From Beroe forskalii (Eukaryota; Ctenophora; Nuda; Beroida; Beroidae), in assembly GCA_011033025.1 (NCBI GenBank), contig WFMF01000681.1:1-64000 (forward strand): a DNA stretch of 64,000 nucleotides. The letters are read 5' to 3'. Below the pieces are notes generated by a model, which ran no database searches, was not told the DNA's origin, and worked only from the letters and a program-made list of their open reading frames with translations. Position numbers and translations under genes: made by a program. Positions within the stretch are counted from its first letter, which is position 1; the number at the start of each line of letters is the position of its first letter. Positions 9,710 through 21,763 of this stretch are shown one piece after another.

Positions 9710-10517
9710 ACATGCTTTGAATCGAGGAAATCAGAAATGTGTAGTTAGGAAGTTGTCGACTCTGATGTAATTGTCATTTGCACAAGTTATTTAGCACAAT
9801 TCCTAGACCATGATTCAAATTTCAAGTTATTCATTGACTTTGGAACTGGGCAAAATAGACGTTGGTACTCTATAAATTCATGTTATGAAACAATAGGAGT
9901 TCCTACAGCACTGGGCTTATTGTTTTCCCATGCCCTCAGTGGCTGTGATTCCACTGCTTCCTTTTCCAGACACAATATAGGACAAATCATGGGCTCATGG
10001 GCATCGTTCCCTAAACAAGAAGATTTGACAGCTTGTTTCCAACAATTGTCATGGCAACCTACCATGGAGACAATTTCCAGATGTCTGCCGCTCATTGAAA
10101 GGTTTGTGTGCTTCTTCTATGGATCCTCATCTGTTTCAAAGGTAGGTCATTTCCGCCTTGATAAGTTTCTGACGATGACAACTGATGATCTGAGGGAACT
10201 ACCTCCCACAACTAGCAGCTTAAGGCTCCATGTTCTTCGAGCATGTTACCAAGATGGTTGGGTATGGGGAAACACGTTTGCTCAAAACGATTGCCCAAAC
10301 CTTGCTGAAATGGGATGGAGCATCTCTGAGGGTTCCATCACTGCCACATGGACAGAAGGGTCAGAGGTCACCTGTAACCTCTTGAATGACCTGATAAAGT
10401 GCTGCAAGTGTCGGTACTCGGTCAGCCAAATGTGAAACATGTTCCTGTACAAAGTCTGGCAAGGTGTGTTTACTCAGATGTGGCTGCAAAGGAAAGTGCA
10501 ACATATCGACAGCTTAG
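9710..10517 (+). pseudogene. PIN-like/CXC protein, longer right-arm copy of A
   Basis: Starts upstream of the left-arm copy, with NRGNQKCVVR and the acidic motif VDSDVIVICTSYLAQFL, then FKLFIDFGTG and HALSGCDSTASF. VDSD and HALSGCD are the conserved acidic patches of PIN/XPG-like nucleases. Broken by a frameshift near 9757 (before VDSD) and another near 10413, just before the CXC cluster. The full original protein is not present anywhere in the window. Confidence 0.7.
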
Positions 10518-10588
10518 CATTCTATGGATGGAGTGCGAGGACACTTATCATTCTTAGATACAGATTATGTAGTAACATTTCATTATAG

Positions 10589-11554
10589 TGGGGGTGCCAC
10601 TGTTTCAATTGTCCCTAACTCAAAAAAAAGTGGATTGGGACAGGAACAAATGGGACAATTGGGACAGAGAAAATGGGACAATTGGGACTCAAAAAGTGAC
10701 TTGCAACTGGTAAAAATGGGACAATTGGGACACATGAAACTGAAAAAAATGGGTCTCCAAAAATGAATTGGGACAAGGAAAAATGTGACATTTGGGACAT
10801 TTGGTACAAATGTGACATTTTGGAGGAATATGACATTATGGACTGAGATAAATGGGACTCAAATGGTTGTGTTTGTGAGCGGCATTTTAGCATTATTTTC
10901 CTCACAACATATGATATGAGAGAGATGGCAGTTCCAATGCAACAACAGCTGCTTTAATCTTAAAATATCAGTTGAACTGACTCATTTATCTACTTACCTA
11001 GTATAGTATAATACTAGTATAGCATAATACTAGAATAGTATAATACTGGATTAGTATAATACTAGAATAGTAGTAAGGTATAGGCCAGTATCACACCTGT
11101 ATCACGCCAGCTCCACGCCAGTTTTGCACCAGTATCATGCCTACCTCACACCAGCATCGCTCCAGTTTCACACTAGTATCATGCTAGGAGCATGCCAGTA
11201 GCACTCCAGTATCAGATCATATACTGGCTTTTAAGTAAGTTTTGATTGGCGTGATACTGAAGTGCTACTGGCATGCTACTGGAGTGCTAGTGGCGCAATA
11301 CTGGCACGTGCTACTGGGCCTAAACAGATCGCTCAATTTACCATGGTTTAGTAGCATGGAATTAAATTTCTGACAGAAATAGTCAGAAATGATTTGAATT
11401 ATAAAACAGGGACAAATTTGAAAATCACTTATTTTTTCCCACTTTTTCATTTGTCCCAAATGTCCCAATTGTCCCAAATGTCTCAAATGACAGTCCCAAA
11501 ATAAAAAAAAAAGTAAATTGGGATTGGGACATTTGGGACAGTGACATTCCCCCC
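10589..11554. mobile_element. Nested GGGACA-rich element in copy A
   Basis: Flanked by TATAG on both sides (10584-10588, 11555-11559). The empty site is present in the other arm of the same palindrome, so the boundaries are exact. Ends are GGGGGTGCCACTGT and its imperfect complement (ACAGTGACATTCCCCCC). Internally it holds arrays of GGGACAATT/GGGACATTT, short palindromic TAGTATAATACTAG words, and arrays of CCAGTATCACGCCAGTAGCAC-type units (about 11075-11310) that fold back on themselves. Confidence 0.8.
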
Positions 11555-12744
11555 TATAGTGACTTTTTCCATGTGTCAATATAAGCAATAAGCATGCTTC
11601 AATATTTACTTTACATCATTTTCAAATACTTCAAGTTTATGACTTCCCTGATATTAGAAAATTGTTTGAACCCTCCAAATATCCCTTTACAAATTATTAC
11701 TTTTTGATGATGATTTCAAGCCTGGGTGTGGGCAAAAAGCAGTTTTTTGCTCATTACTCGGTTTGTGAGCGTTTAAGGACATATAATGTTGATGAACAAG
11801 TCGTATATAAACATGGCCATTGCGATTCTTTCAAGCTAAAAATGGAGTTTCTACGACCTTCCTGACCCGAGTTTAGAAAATCGCCGATTTCAAGCCCGCA
11901 TATGGGCTAAAAACAGTTTTTCACCCATAACTCGGTTTGTGAGCGTTTAAGGACATATAATGTTGATGAACAAGTCGTATATAAACATGGCCATTGCGAT
12001 TCTTTCAAGCTAAAAATGGAGTTTCTACGACCTTCCTGACCCGAGTTTAGAAAATCGCCGATTTCAAGCCCGCGTATGGGCTAAAAACAGTTTTTCACCC
12101 ATAACTCGGTTTGTGAGCGTTTTAGGGCATATGCTTATTAACAAGTCGCATATAAACATGGCCATTGCGATTTTTTTAAGCTAAAAATGGAGTTTCTGGC
12201 CAACCTTCCTGACCCGAGTTTTTAGAAAATCGCCGATTAAAGCCCGCCGCATGGGCTAAAAACAGTTTTTCGCCCATAACTCGGTTTGTGAGTTTTAGGG
12301 GCATATGTTTATTAACAAGTCGTATATAAACATGGCCATATGTTTCTTTTAAGCTAAAAATGGAGTTTCTACGACCTTCCTGACCCGAGTTTAGAAAATC
12401 GCCGATTAGAAGCCCGTATGGGCTAAAAACAGTTTTTCGCCCATAACTCCGGTTTGTGACGTTTTAGGGCATATGTTTATTAACAAGTCGTATATAAACA
12501 TGGCCATTGCGGTTCTTTTTAAGCTAAAATGGAGTCTCTACGACCTTCCTATCAAAAGCAGTATTTTCATGCCATGGCGCCAAATGGCGCTAATTGGTGC
12601 CATGTTCCACCACACCTAACAAAATTGGTCTCTCCGGATTTACAATCAGGAGGCCTAAAACAACATCTCTGAACCGGTCATTATTTTGTTTCAAGACGTT
12701 GCAGACCTCGGCCCTTTTTTTGCTTTAACTGACTAGACTATACT

Positions 12745-15700
12745 AAAGTAGGACTGAGGGCTCAATAAGGGTCAATGGGGTGTCATGTTGCGGTATGAAA
12801 AACGGCTTATTAATACTTACTTTTTTGTGACAAGTTGGTAAAAGTGTCGCAAGAGTTGTGAATTTTGTCCATTGGAGTTGGACATGTCCATTGGACATCC
12901 ATTGAACATGTCCATTGGACATCCATGAACATGATGTCCCCGGTTGGAATAACCTGCAATCCTGGCAATCCTAGCTGGGCAACATTATTTGTTAAAGCAA
13001 CCATGAAATTTCAGAATTTAACGACTTAAAATAGGTGTAGCTACTTATCAGTTACATCAGTCAGTTTTCAAAAAATGGAGGAAACGTGCAATCACATAGT
13101 TTTCATACCACTGTATCACCATCAGTGCAATGCATAAAATTCCCATTTATTCTTAGCACTAGTCAGATTAGAAACACTTGAATAACGTGCTAATGCTGGT
13201 AATATTCATGCCATGATTGTTGTATCCTCTCATTTTAATACTACTGCAGGCGGGGATATGCGTAAGCCCATCTACTTCCCTCATACATGTCCAGCATATA
13301 TCCAGAATTCCATGGACCATGCTAGCGTGCAACCAGAGCAACCCAACTTGTAACTAGCTAGAGGGATTGTAAGCGGAGCTTACAATCCTGGAGGCTCTCT
13401 AGCAATCCTTGGTTGCGATCCTGGTTGCAGCTGATTAGATTATTGTGAGGGTGAGCCAGTAAAAACATGTTGGAAAAACCCCGAAGCTCTAAAAGGGGGG
13501 GGTTGATTTTAGTCCATGATCGATCGAGTTTTAACTTTAAGGGGTGGGTTTTAAATTTTTCAAAAAAAAAACCAATTAAAATAAAAAAAGGGGATTCTTT
13601 TTCTGTATTCAAGATACAAAAATAGACTATTAAATCATGATCAATATTCAGCCTGAAATTTGTTTTTTTCGAACTCCCGGGAGAAAGGGGGGCCCCATAA
13701 ACAAAAAAAGCTTTCCCTTTTTTTTGATAGTAATATATCAAACGACAGCCTTTTTAGCTGATTATATTTAAGAGTTTAAGCCTGACAAAATTGATCTTAA
13801 CCTTGGGGAAATAATTTTGAATTTAAAAATGTGGGGTCTGTTTGAATCTAAGATTTTTGAATGAAACACGCTGTTTAAATTCGATATTTTTGTCAAAAAG
13901 AAGGGAAAACCCCCCAAAATTTACTTTTTTGGGTTTGGGGGGGCTTTAGAGCTTTGGGGCCCGCCCCCGATGGGGGGGCCCCCAGACTCCCCCGGGGGGA
14001 CCCGTCGAAACAGAGGCTGCCTGCACAGGGTTGGGAAACCCGCCTAACCTTTTTCCAAAATGGGGGATGTCCACGGGTGTCCCCGGGCAAAGGACCATTT
14101 TTTAGTTCAATGGACATGTTTAAGGATCCCAAAGTTTCAAGATCCATCTGAGGGGTCCAATGAAAAATTTTTAAAATGAAACATGGTTTATTTGAGGAAT
14201 CAGTCAGGGTTTCCTTGTTCAATGGATCCATGTGCCCATAGAACAAATTGGAACCATTGGAAATTTTTTTGGATCCAGTTCCAAGGAAAATAGATCCAAT
14301 GGACACAATCTGAAGGTCAGGGGTTTTTAATTTACAAAAGGGTCCAATGGGGGTAGACCATTGAACTCTAGTGGAAAGAGATAGGACTATGTCGGCACTA
14401 AAGAAGAGTGGTGTACGTACTGGAGGCATGAAGTGGCATAGAGTGGCCCCTGAAAATAATACGGTGTGTAAAGTACACTGACCTATCAGCTCTCATATTA
14501 GCATATTCACCATTCCTAAATCACGTGGGTAGGTAAATAACACCCTTGAAATGGGCAGGTGTCACACAGAATATTCAACAAGAGCCGTAGTATAGTAGTA
14601 TGAAATGCAGCAAAATCTAGTCCAGCTGAGCATCTCGAGATAAGATAGTTTGTAGTTATAGCGCTTCAATATATAGTATCAATTAAAAGTGTTTGACTCA
14701 CACGGATACTACGAAGATTTAAAGTTCCGTGCTCATAAAATGCGTTCTAGAACATGCACCACGTTTAATAATATCTCACAATAATAGTACTGTATCTTTG
14801 TTAATACACATTATCGGAGCTCTGTCGCGTACCACTCATAGACGCTTTGCTCGTCACCGACTCCCCGCTCTGAAGCCTGACAGTGACGTGGAATACAGTT
14901 ACTCGTGCATGTTATCTCTGTCTGATTGTCCTGAATGGACTTAAAACGCGCTTAAACGCGGTCACGAACAGGCAGGCAACTGGAACGCGCGACAGAGCGG
15001 GGCACGTCATTGTCAGGGGTTGTTGTGGTGGTGTGGTGACGGAGCAGCCAGCGACTGGTGACCACGACATGCGGAACGTAACAAACAGAACTGTACTACT
15101 ATTGATCGGATTGTTATCAGTGCGGTTGGGATGTAAACAACAACTGCTGTAGTACAAAACACTTAACAAGGACGGCAGTTCTCTTCGATACTACACACTA
15201 CAATGTAGCTGCAGGTCTCGTTATTAATGGTTCCATTCTCCATATCACACAGGAGATACACTCTCTCCCGTATCACTGAGCGAGCGAGCTTTTCGGTCCA
15301 CAAAGTCACGAATCGTATCTAGCTAAAATAACTTTGCAAAGCAGCATCACTCCTCATATGTCAGAAGTGCCAGCATATTTTTCGTCATGATGAATATTAT
15401 GTTAACTACATGTAACATGCTCGTTTTGTCAGCATATGGCAGCCGTGTTAAAAACTAACTTCTACGTCATCAATTTACCACTTTAGATCTAAATAAGACA
15501 AGGATCATTCTCCCCCGCTACAAGGGTCCCAACTGCTGCACTTGCCTGACACTCATACAAGGCTTATGTATAAATAAGGACTGGCAAGCAAAACGAAATG
15601 TCGCAATATCTGATAGGAGAGAGCGGGATGTAAGTTAAAAAGTTTAGGCAATAAAATGCCAGATATTCCGGTACGGTTACAGACGACAGAGGTTTCGGTA

Positions 15701-16673
15701 GAGTGAAACTGTGGGTGGGAGCACATCATGGACATGCTTCGCAATGTTAAGTTGGCTGCGTGGACGCGCCTACAAACGGACATGAAACAATGAAAGTCGG
15801 TGTACGGTGGCTGTAAGTTCGGATATAAACGTGAGGCCGGACAACCAATCATGAACAGTGTAAGTGTCTATGTGGAGCCCGTTAGCTGGCTGTTTAACCA
15901 GGGAAGCCTACGAAGACACAACTAATGAAGTTCATGTTGTTACTCCGCACAGGAACATTTCAACGTTATAGCGACAATCAATCGCTTTAGACAAACGATG
16001 TGCAGAAGCGGAACTCGTGTTGAAAATGTAAATTAAAAGAGAACAGAATCCTCATGTTATTCAGAATCGAGGGCGTGAGCTATACTCTTTAATCGGATAA
16101 AAATCCCATATTTGCATGAGGGCTAACGTTATAAACTTATGACGCATACATGCTCTTCAGAATGCTAATATAGTGTTTTGAAGCTCATGACTTGATGATT
16201 GCGAAATACGGCAATAGGATAACCCTTTTGAAGCGAATAAAACCTAAAGAAAAAGCGCAAAACTTAAACAAATCGCAAAATTATTTCATCCAAGACATTT
16301 CCTAGTTAGAGGAGCCTCCCACGATTGGTTTTACAAATTACCTTGGTAAAATCCTGTTAAAGGAAGGGCAGCAAAATGATAACTGGTAGATTGTCTCGTC
16401 ACGTACTAAAACATCTTTTCACCAAAACTACCCAATATCAATGGATATTGGATAAAAATGATAAATTTTCATTGGATAATTAACGACAGGTAATTAGAAA
16501 TACAAAATTATCAGTGTCTCTCTTAAAACAGTTTCAATCATGTTCCATAGACAACTTCAGTGAGACTTTTATTTTGGGAGAATCTTATGCATTGAGTAGA
16601 TGGAAGAATTGAATAGGGACCCCACAAAAGAAGTGAAACTTAAAACTTGTGAAACATTATTTGTACTAATCAT
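12745..16673. other. Intergenic or Hv1 3' intron; repeats but no gene recognised
   Basis: Includes a small GTCCATTGGACAT tandem array (12865-12925), a GGATTGTAAGC-GGA-GCTTACAATCC hairpin (13363-13387), and the homopolymer-rich block described separately. I looked for the missing Hv1 C-terminal exon (Gly-Ile-Ile-like start followed by a coiled coil) and did not find a convincing one. The open frames at 14729-15152 and 15553-15852 have no supporting features. Confidence 0.4.
13480..14150. other. Homopolymer-rich block
   Basis: Unusually many runs of 5-9 identical bases of all kinds (GGGGGGGGG, CCCCCC, TTTTTTTT, AAAAAAAAA). Open frames on both strands are Gly/Pro/Phe-rich by-products. This could be a decayed repeat or an artefact of a long-read consensus in a hard-to-polish segment. 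Confidence 0.45.
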
Positions 16674-17376
16674 AATAAAGTCTAGTCAGTTAAGGGCTGA
16701 GGTCTGCAACGTCTTGAAACAAAATAATGACCGGTTCAGAGATGTTGTTTTAGGCCTCCTGATTGCAAATCCGGAGAGACCCAATTTTGTTAGGTGGTAG
16801 AACATGGCGCAATTGCGCCATTTTGGCGCCATGGCGCCGAAAATACTAACTTTTGATAGGAAGGTCGTAGAGACTCCATTTTTAGCTTAAAAGAACCGCA
16901 ATGGCCATGTTTATATACGACTTGTTAATAAACATATGCCCTAAAACGCTCACAAACCGAGTTATGGGCGAAAAACTGTTTTTAGCCCATACGTGGGCTT
17001 GAAATCGGCGATTTTCTTAACTCGGGTCAGGAAGGTCGTAGAAACTCCATTTTTAGCTTAAAAGAATCGCAATGGCCATGTTTATAAACGACTTGTTAAT
17101 CAACATATGTCCTTAAACGCTCACAAACCGAGTAATGAGCAAAAAACTGCTATTTGCCCACACCCAGGCTTGAAATCATCATCAAAAAGTAATAATTTGT
17201 AAAGGGATATTTGGAGGGTTGAAACAATTTTGTAATATCAGGGAAGTCATGAACTTGAAGTATTTGAAAATGATGTAAAGTAAATATTGAAGTATGCTTA
17301 TATTGACACATGGAAAAAGTCACTATAATGGTATGTTACTACATAATCTGTATCCTCGCACTCCATCCATAGAATG

Positions 17377-18166
17377 CTAAGCTGTCGATATGTTGCACTT
17401 TCCTTTGCAGCCACATCTGAGTAAACACACCTTGCCAGACTTTGTACAGGAACATGTTTCACATTTGGCTGACCGACACTTGCAGCACTTTATCAGGTCA
17501 TTCAAGAGGTTACAGGTGACCTCTGACCCTTCTGTCCATGTGGCGGTGATGGAAACCTCAGAGGTGCTCCATCCCATTTCAGCAAGGTTTGGGTAATCGT
17601 TTTGAGAAAACGTGTTTCCCCATAGCCAACCAGCTTGGTACATGCTCGAAGAACATGGAGCCTTAAGCTGCTAGCCGTGGGTGGTAGTTCCCTCAGAGCA
17701 TCAGTTGTCATCGTAAGAAACTTATCAAGGCGGAGATGACCTAGCTTTGAAACAGATGAGGATCCATAGAAGAAGCACACAAACCTTTCAATGAGTGGCA
17801 GACATCTGGAAATTGTCTCCATGGTAGGTTGCCATGACAATTGTTGGAAACAAGCTGTCAAATCTTCTTGTTCAGGGAACGATGCCCATGAGCCCATGAT
17901 TTGTCCTTTATTTTGTCTGAAAAAGGAAGCAGTGGAATCACAGCCACTGAGGGCATGGAAAACATTAAGCCCAGTGCTGTAGGAACTTCTATTGTTTCAT
18001 AACTAGAGTTGATAGAGTACCAACGTCTATTTTGCCCAGTTCCAAAGTCAATGAATAACTTGAAATTTGAATCATGGTCTAGGAATTGTGCTAAATAACT
18101 TGTGCAAATGACAATTACATCAGAGTCGACAGTCCTAACTACACATTTCTGATTTCCTCGATTCAA
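17377..18166 (-). pseudogene. PIN-like/CXC protein, left arm of copy B
   Basis: Reads upstream to MNRGNQKCVVRTVDSDVIVI, so here the left arm holds the longer copy, in contrast to copy A. It contains VDSD, FKLFIDFGTG, a damaged HALSGCD region (frameshift near 17960) and, after another frameshift near 17640, the intact CXC cluster and stop. Broken but highly similar to the others. Confidence 0.7.
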
Positions 18167-18187
18167 AGCATGTTGTATATGTATTAA

Positions 18188-18226
18188 GAGCCGATTGTCT
18201 GCTAGAAGAAGCAGACAATCGGCTCT
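18188..18226. repeat. Central hairpin of copy B
   Basis: Stem AGCCGATTGTCTGC/GCAGACAATCGGCT with loop TAGAAGAA, the reverse complement of the loop in copy A. This shows that the spacer has flipped relative to copy A. Confidence 0.85.
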
Positions 18227-18228
18227 TA

Positions 18229-18818
18229 TTGTTTTCCTATGCCCTCAGTGGCTGTGGTTCCGCTGCTTCCTTTTTCAGGCAAAATAAAGGACAAATCATG
18301 GGCTCATGGGCATCGATCCCTGAACAAGAAGATTTGACAGCTTGTTTCCAACAATTGTCATGGCAACCTACCATGGATACAATTTCCAGATGTCTGCCGC
18401 TCATTGAAAGGTTTGTGTGCTTCTTCTATGGATCCTCATCTGTTTCAAAGCTAGGTCATCTCCGCCTTGATAAGTTTCTTACGATGAAAACTGATGCTCT
18501 GAGGGAACTACCACCCACGGCTAGCAGCTTAAGGCTCCATTTTCTTCGAGCATGTACCAAGCTGGTTGGCTATGGGGAAACACGTTTTCTCAAAACGATT
18601 ACCCAAACCTTGCTGAAATGGGATGGAGCACCTCTGAGGGTTCCATCACCGCCACATGGACAGAAGGGTCAGAGGTCACCTGTACCCTCTTGAATGACCT
18701 GATAAAGTGCTGCAAGTGTCGGTCAGCCAAATGTGAAACATGTTCCTGTACAAAGTCTGGCAAGGTGTGTTTACTCAGATGTGGCTGCAAAGGAAAGTGC
18801 AACATATCGACAGCTTAG
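18229..18818 (+). pseudogene. PIN-like/CXC protein, right arm of copy B
   Basis: Begins at YALSGCGSAASFF, so the conserved Asp of the SGCD motif is replaced by Gly, which would be expected to weaken a PIN-type active site. A one-base deletion near 18556 shifts the frame (ACTKLVGYG versus YQAGWLWGN). The CXC cluster and stop are intact in the second frame. Confidence 0.7.
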
Positions 18819-18889
18819 CATTCTATGGATGGAGTGCAAGGACACTTATCATTCTTAGATACAGATTATGTAGTAACATATCATTATAG

Positions 18890-20235
18890 TGGGGGGTGCC
18901 ACTGTCCCAATTGTCCCTAACTCAAAAAAGGTGGATTGGGACATGGACAAATGGGACATTTGGGACAAATGAGACATTTGGGACAAATGGGACAATTGGG
19001 ACTCAAAAAGTGACTTGCAACTGGTAAAAATGGGACAATTGGGACATTTGGGACACATGAAACAGAAAAAAATGGGTCTCCAAAAATGAATTGGGACAAG
19101 GAAAAATGTGACATTTGGGACAAATGTGACAATTGGGACATTTGGGACAAATGTGAAATTTGGTTCAAATGTGACATTTTGGAGGACATTATGAACTGAG
19201 ATAAATGGGACTCAAATGGTTGTTTTTGTGAGCAGCATTTTAGCCTTATTTTCCTCACAACATAATATGATATGAAAAAGATGGCAGTTCCAATGCAACA
19301 AGAGCTGCTTTAATGTTAAAATATCAGTTGAACTGACTTATTTACCTACTTACCTAGTATAGTAGAATACTAGAATAGTAGTATGGTTTAGGTAAATTGA
19401 GCAATCCGTATAGGCCAGTATCACACCTGTATCTCGCCAGCTCCACGCCAGTTTTGCACCAGTATCATGCCTACCTCACACCAGCATCGCTCCAGTATCA
19501 CACTATTATCACGCTAGGAGCATGCCAGTAGCACTCCAGTATCAGATCATATACTGGCGTGTTACTGGTGTCCTGGCTTTTAGGGGCCATCCATAAAGGA
19601 CGTCCGCAAAATTTCGGCCATTTCATACCCCTCCCTCCCCCCTTGTCCGCAAACGTCCGCAATCCAGAAACCCCTACTTCCCCCGGAGGTCCGCATTTTT
19701 CTTCAAAATCTTTTGGGTCATCATTTTTGGCACCGAAATTTCATGATTTTCTAGTAAAATAGCCGTCAAATCGCCCAAAATTTCCATAAAATGCGGACAT
19801 CCACATTTGGCCAAACACCCCCCTCCCCCTACGTCCGCAAACGTCCGCATTGGCCAGACTCCCCCCTCCCCCCTCATTGCGGACGTCCTTTATGGATGGC
19901 CCCTTAAGTAAGTTTTGATTGGCGCAATACTGGCGTGATACTGAAGTGCTACTGGCATGCTACTGGTGCAATACTGGCACGTGCTACTGGGCCTAAACAG
20001 ATCGCTCAATTTACCATGGTTTAGTAGCATGGAAATAAATTTCTGACACAATTAGTCAGAAATGATTTGAATGATAATACAGGGACAAATTTGAAAATCA
20101 CTTATTTTTCCCACTTTTTTCTTTGTCCCAATTGTCCCAAATGTCTCAATTGTCCCAAATGTCTCAAATGACAGTCCCTAAATCAAAAAAAAAGTAAATT
20201 GGGACAGGGACATTTGGGAAAGTGACATTCCCCCC
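18890..20235. mobile_element. Nested GGGACA-rich element in copy B
   Basis: Same position, orientation and TATAG duplication (18885-18889, 20236-20240) as in copy A, so the nesting predates the spread of these copies. Contains arrays of GGGACAATT/GGGACATTT and CCAGTAGCAC-type repeats and is interrupted by the MITE at 19583-19903. Confidence 0.8.
19583..19903. mobile_element. PIF/Harbinger-type MITE, 321 bp
   Basis: Terminal inverted repeats start GGGGCCATCCATAAAGGACG and end with the complement. The flanking duplication is TTA (19580-19582 and 19904-19906). Copy A has the uninterrupted target GGCTTTTAAGTAAG (about 11228-11241), which proves the insertion and its boundaries. A TWA 3-bp duplication and G-rich ends are typical of PIF/Harbinger. 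A diverged partial copy lies at 27046-27146. Confidence 0.9.
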
Positions 20236-21763
20236 TATAGTGACTTTTCCATGACGTGTCAATAGAAGCATGCTTCAATATTTACTTTACATCATTTTAC
20301 ATCATTTATGACTTCCCTGATATTAGAAAATTGTTTGAACCCTCCAAATATCCCTTTACAAATTATTACTTTTTGATGATGATTTCAAGCCTGGGTGTGG
20401 GCAAAAAGCAGTTTTTTGCTCATTACTCGGTTTGTGAGCGTTTAAGGACCTAATATGTTGATGAACAAGTCGTATATAAACATGGCCATTGCGATTCTTT
20501 TAAGCTAAAAATGGAGTTTCTACGACCTTCCTGACTCGAGTTAAGAAAATCGCCAATTTCAAGCCCGCGTATGGGCTAAAAACAGTTTTTCGCCCATAAC
20601 TCGGTTTGTGAGTTGTTTTAGGGCATATGTTTATTAACAAGTCGTATATAAACATGGCCATTGTGATTCTTTTAAGCTAAAAATGGAGTTTCTACGACCT
20701 TCCTGACTCGAGTTAAGAAAATCGCCAATTTCAAGCCCGCGTATGGGCTAAAAACAGTTTTTCGCCCATAACTCGGTTTGTGAGCGTTTTAGGGCATATG
20801 TTTATTAACAAGTCGTATATAAACATGGCCATTGTGATTCTTTTAAGCTAAAAATGGAGTTTCTACGACCTTCCTGACCCGAGTTAAGAAAATCGCCGAT
20901 TTCAAGCCTGGGTGTGGGCAAAAAGCAGTTTTTTGCTCATTACTCGGTTTGTGAGCGTTTAAGGACCTAATATGTTGATGAACAAGTCGTATATAAACAT
21001 GGCCATTGCGATTCTTTTAAGCTAAAAATGGAGTTTCTACGACCTTCCTGACTCGAGTTAAGAAAATCGCCAATTTCAAGCCCAAGGTATGGGCTAAAAA
21101 CAGTTTTTCGCCCATAACTCGGTTTGTGAGCGTTTTAGGGCATTATATGTTTATTAACAAGTCGTATATAAACATGGCCATTGTGATTCTTTTAAGCTAA
21201 AAATGGAGTTTCTACGACCTTCCTGACTCGAGTTAAGAAAATCGCCAATTTCAAGCCCGCGTATGGGCTAAAAACAGTTTTTCGCCCATAACTCGGTTTG
21301 TGAGCGTTTTAGGGCATATGTTTATTAACAAGTCGTATATAAACATGGCCATTGTGATTCTTTTTAAGCTAAAAAATGGAGTTTCTACGACCTTCCTGAC
21401 CCGAGTTAAGAAAATCGCCGATTTCAAGCCCAAGGGATGGGCTAAAAACAGTTTTTCGCCCATAACTCGGTTTGTGAGCGTTTTAGGGCATATGTTTATT
21501 AACAAGTCGTATATAAACATGGCCATTGCGGTTCTTTTAAGCTAAAAATGGAGTCTCTACGACCTTCCTATCAAAAGTTAGTATTTTCGGCGCCATGGCG
21601 CCAAAATGGCGCAATTGCGCCATGTTCCACCACCTAACAAAATTGGGTCTCTCCGGATTTTCAATCAGGAGGCCTAAAACAACATCTCTGAACCGGTCAT
21701 TATTTTGTTTCAAGACGTTGCAGACCTCGGCCCTTTTTTTGCTTTAACTGACTAGACTAATAA

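Larger units (their letters stand above)
8042..12739 (+). mobile_element. Palindromic composite transposon, copy A
   Basis: Ends AGTCTAGTCAGTTAA ... TTAACTGACTAGACT; flanks GTACT (8037-8041) and ATACT (12740-12744) look like a 5-bp target duplication with one mismatch. Outside in, each side has a ~170-bp unique terminal block (with MITE-like GGCGCCATGGCGCC-type palindromes), an array of ~170-bp units (three starts on the left near 8220, 8392 and 8562; five on the right), a ~180-bp single-copy block, and a copy of the PIN/CXC gene fragment pointing outwards. The two halves are inverted copies around a centre near 9535. A second element (10589-11554) is nested in the right arm. No intact transposase is seen, so it is probably non-autonomous or decayed. 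Superfamily is not assigned. Confidence 0.85.
16679..21758 (+). mobile_element. Palindromic composite transposon, copy B
   Basis: Same family and orientation as copy A. The 5-bp target duplication AATAA is exact (16674-16678 and 21759-21763). Two ~170-bp subterminal units lie on the left (starts near 16860 and 17031) and seven on the right (20371-21570). The right arm carries the nested GGGACA element (18890-20235), which itself contains a PIF/Harbinger-like MITE (19583-19903). The two gene-fragment arms meet at a hairpin near 18188-18226. Confidence 0.88.

Noticed and set aside
13248-13351. Candidate Hv1 last exon after CTGCAG|GCGGGG
   Set aside because: Phase fits, but the peptide (GGDMRKPIYFPHTCPAYIQN) lacks the conserved end of S4 and any coiled coil.
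13893-14429. 178-codon - strand frame
   Set aside because: Lies in the homopolymer-rich block; composition artefact with no domain resemblance.
15553-15852. 99-codon - strand frame
   Set aside because: No family resemblance, no splice or promoter context.
21251-21526. 91-codon frame with repeated MAMFIYDLLIN peptide
   Set aside because: Read-through of two ~170-bp transposon terminal units; other units are not open.
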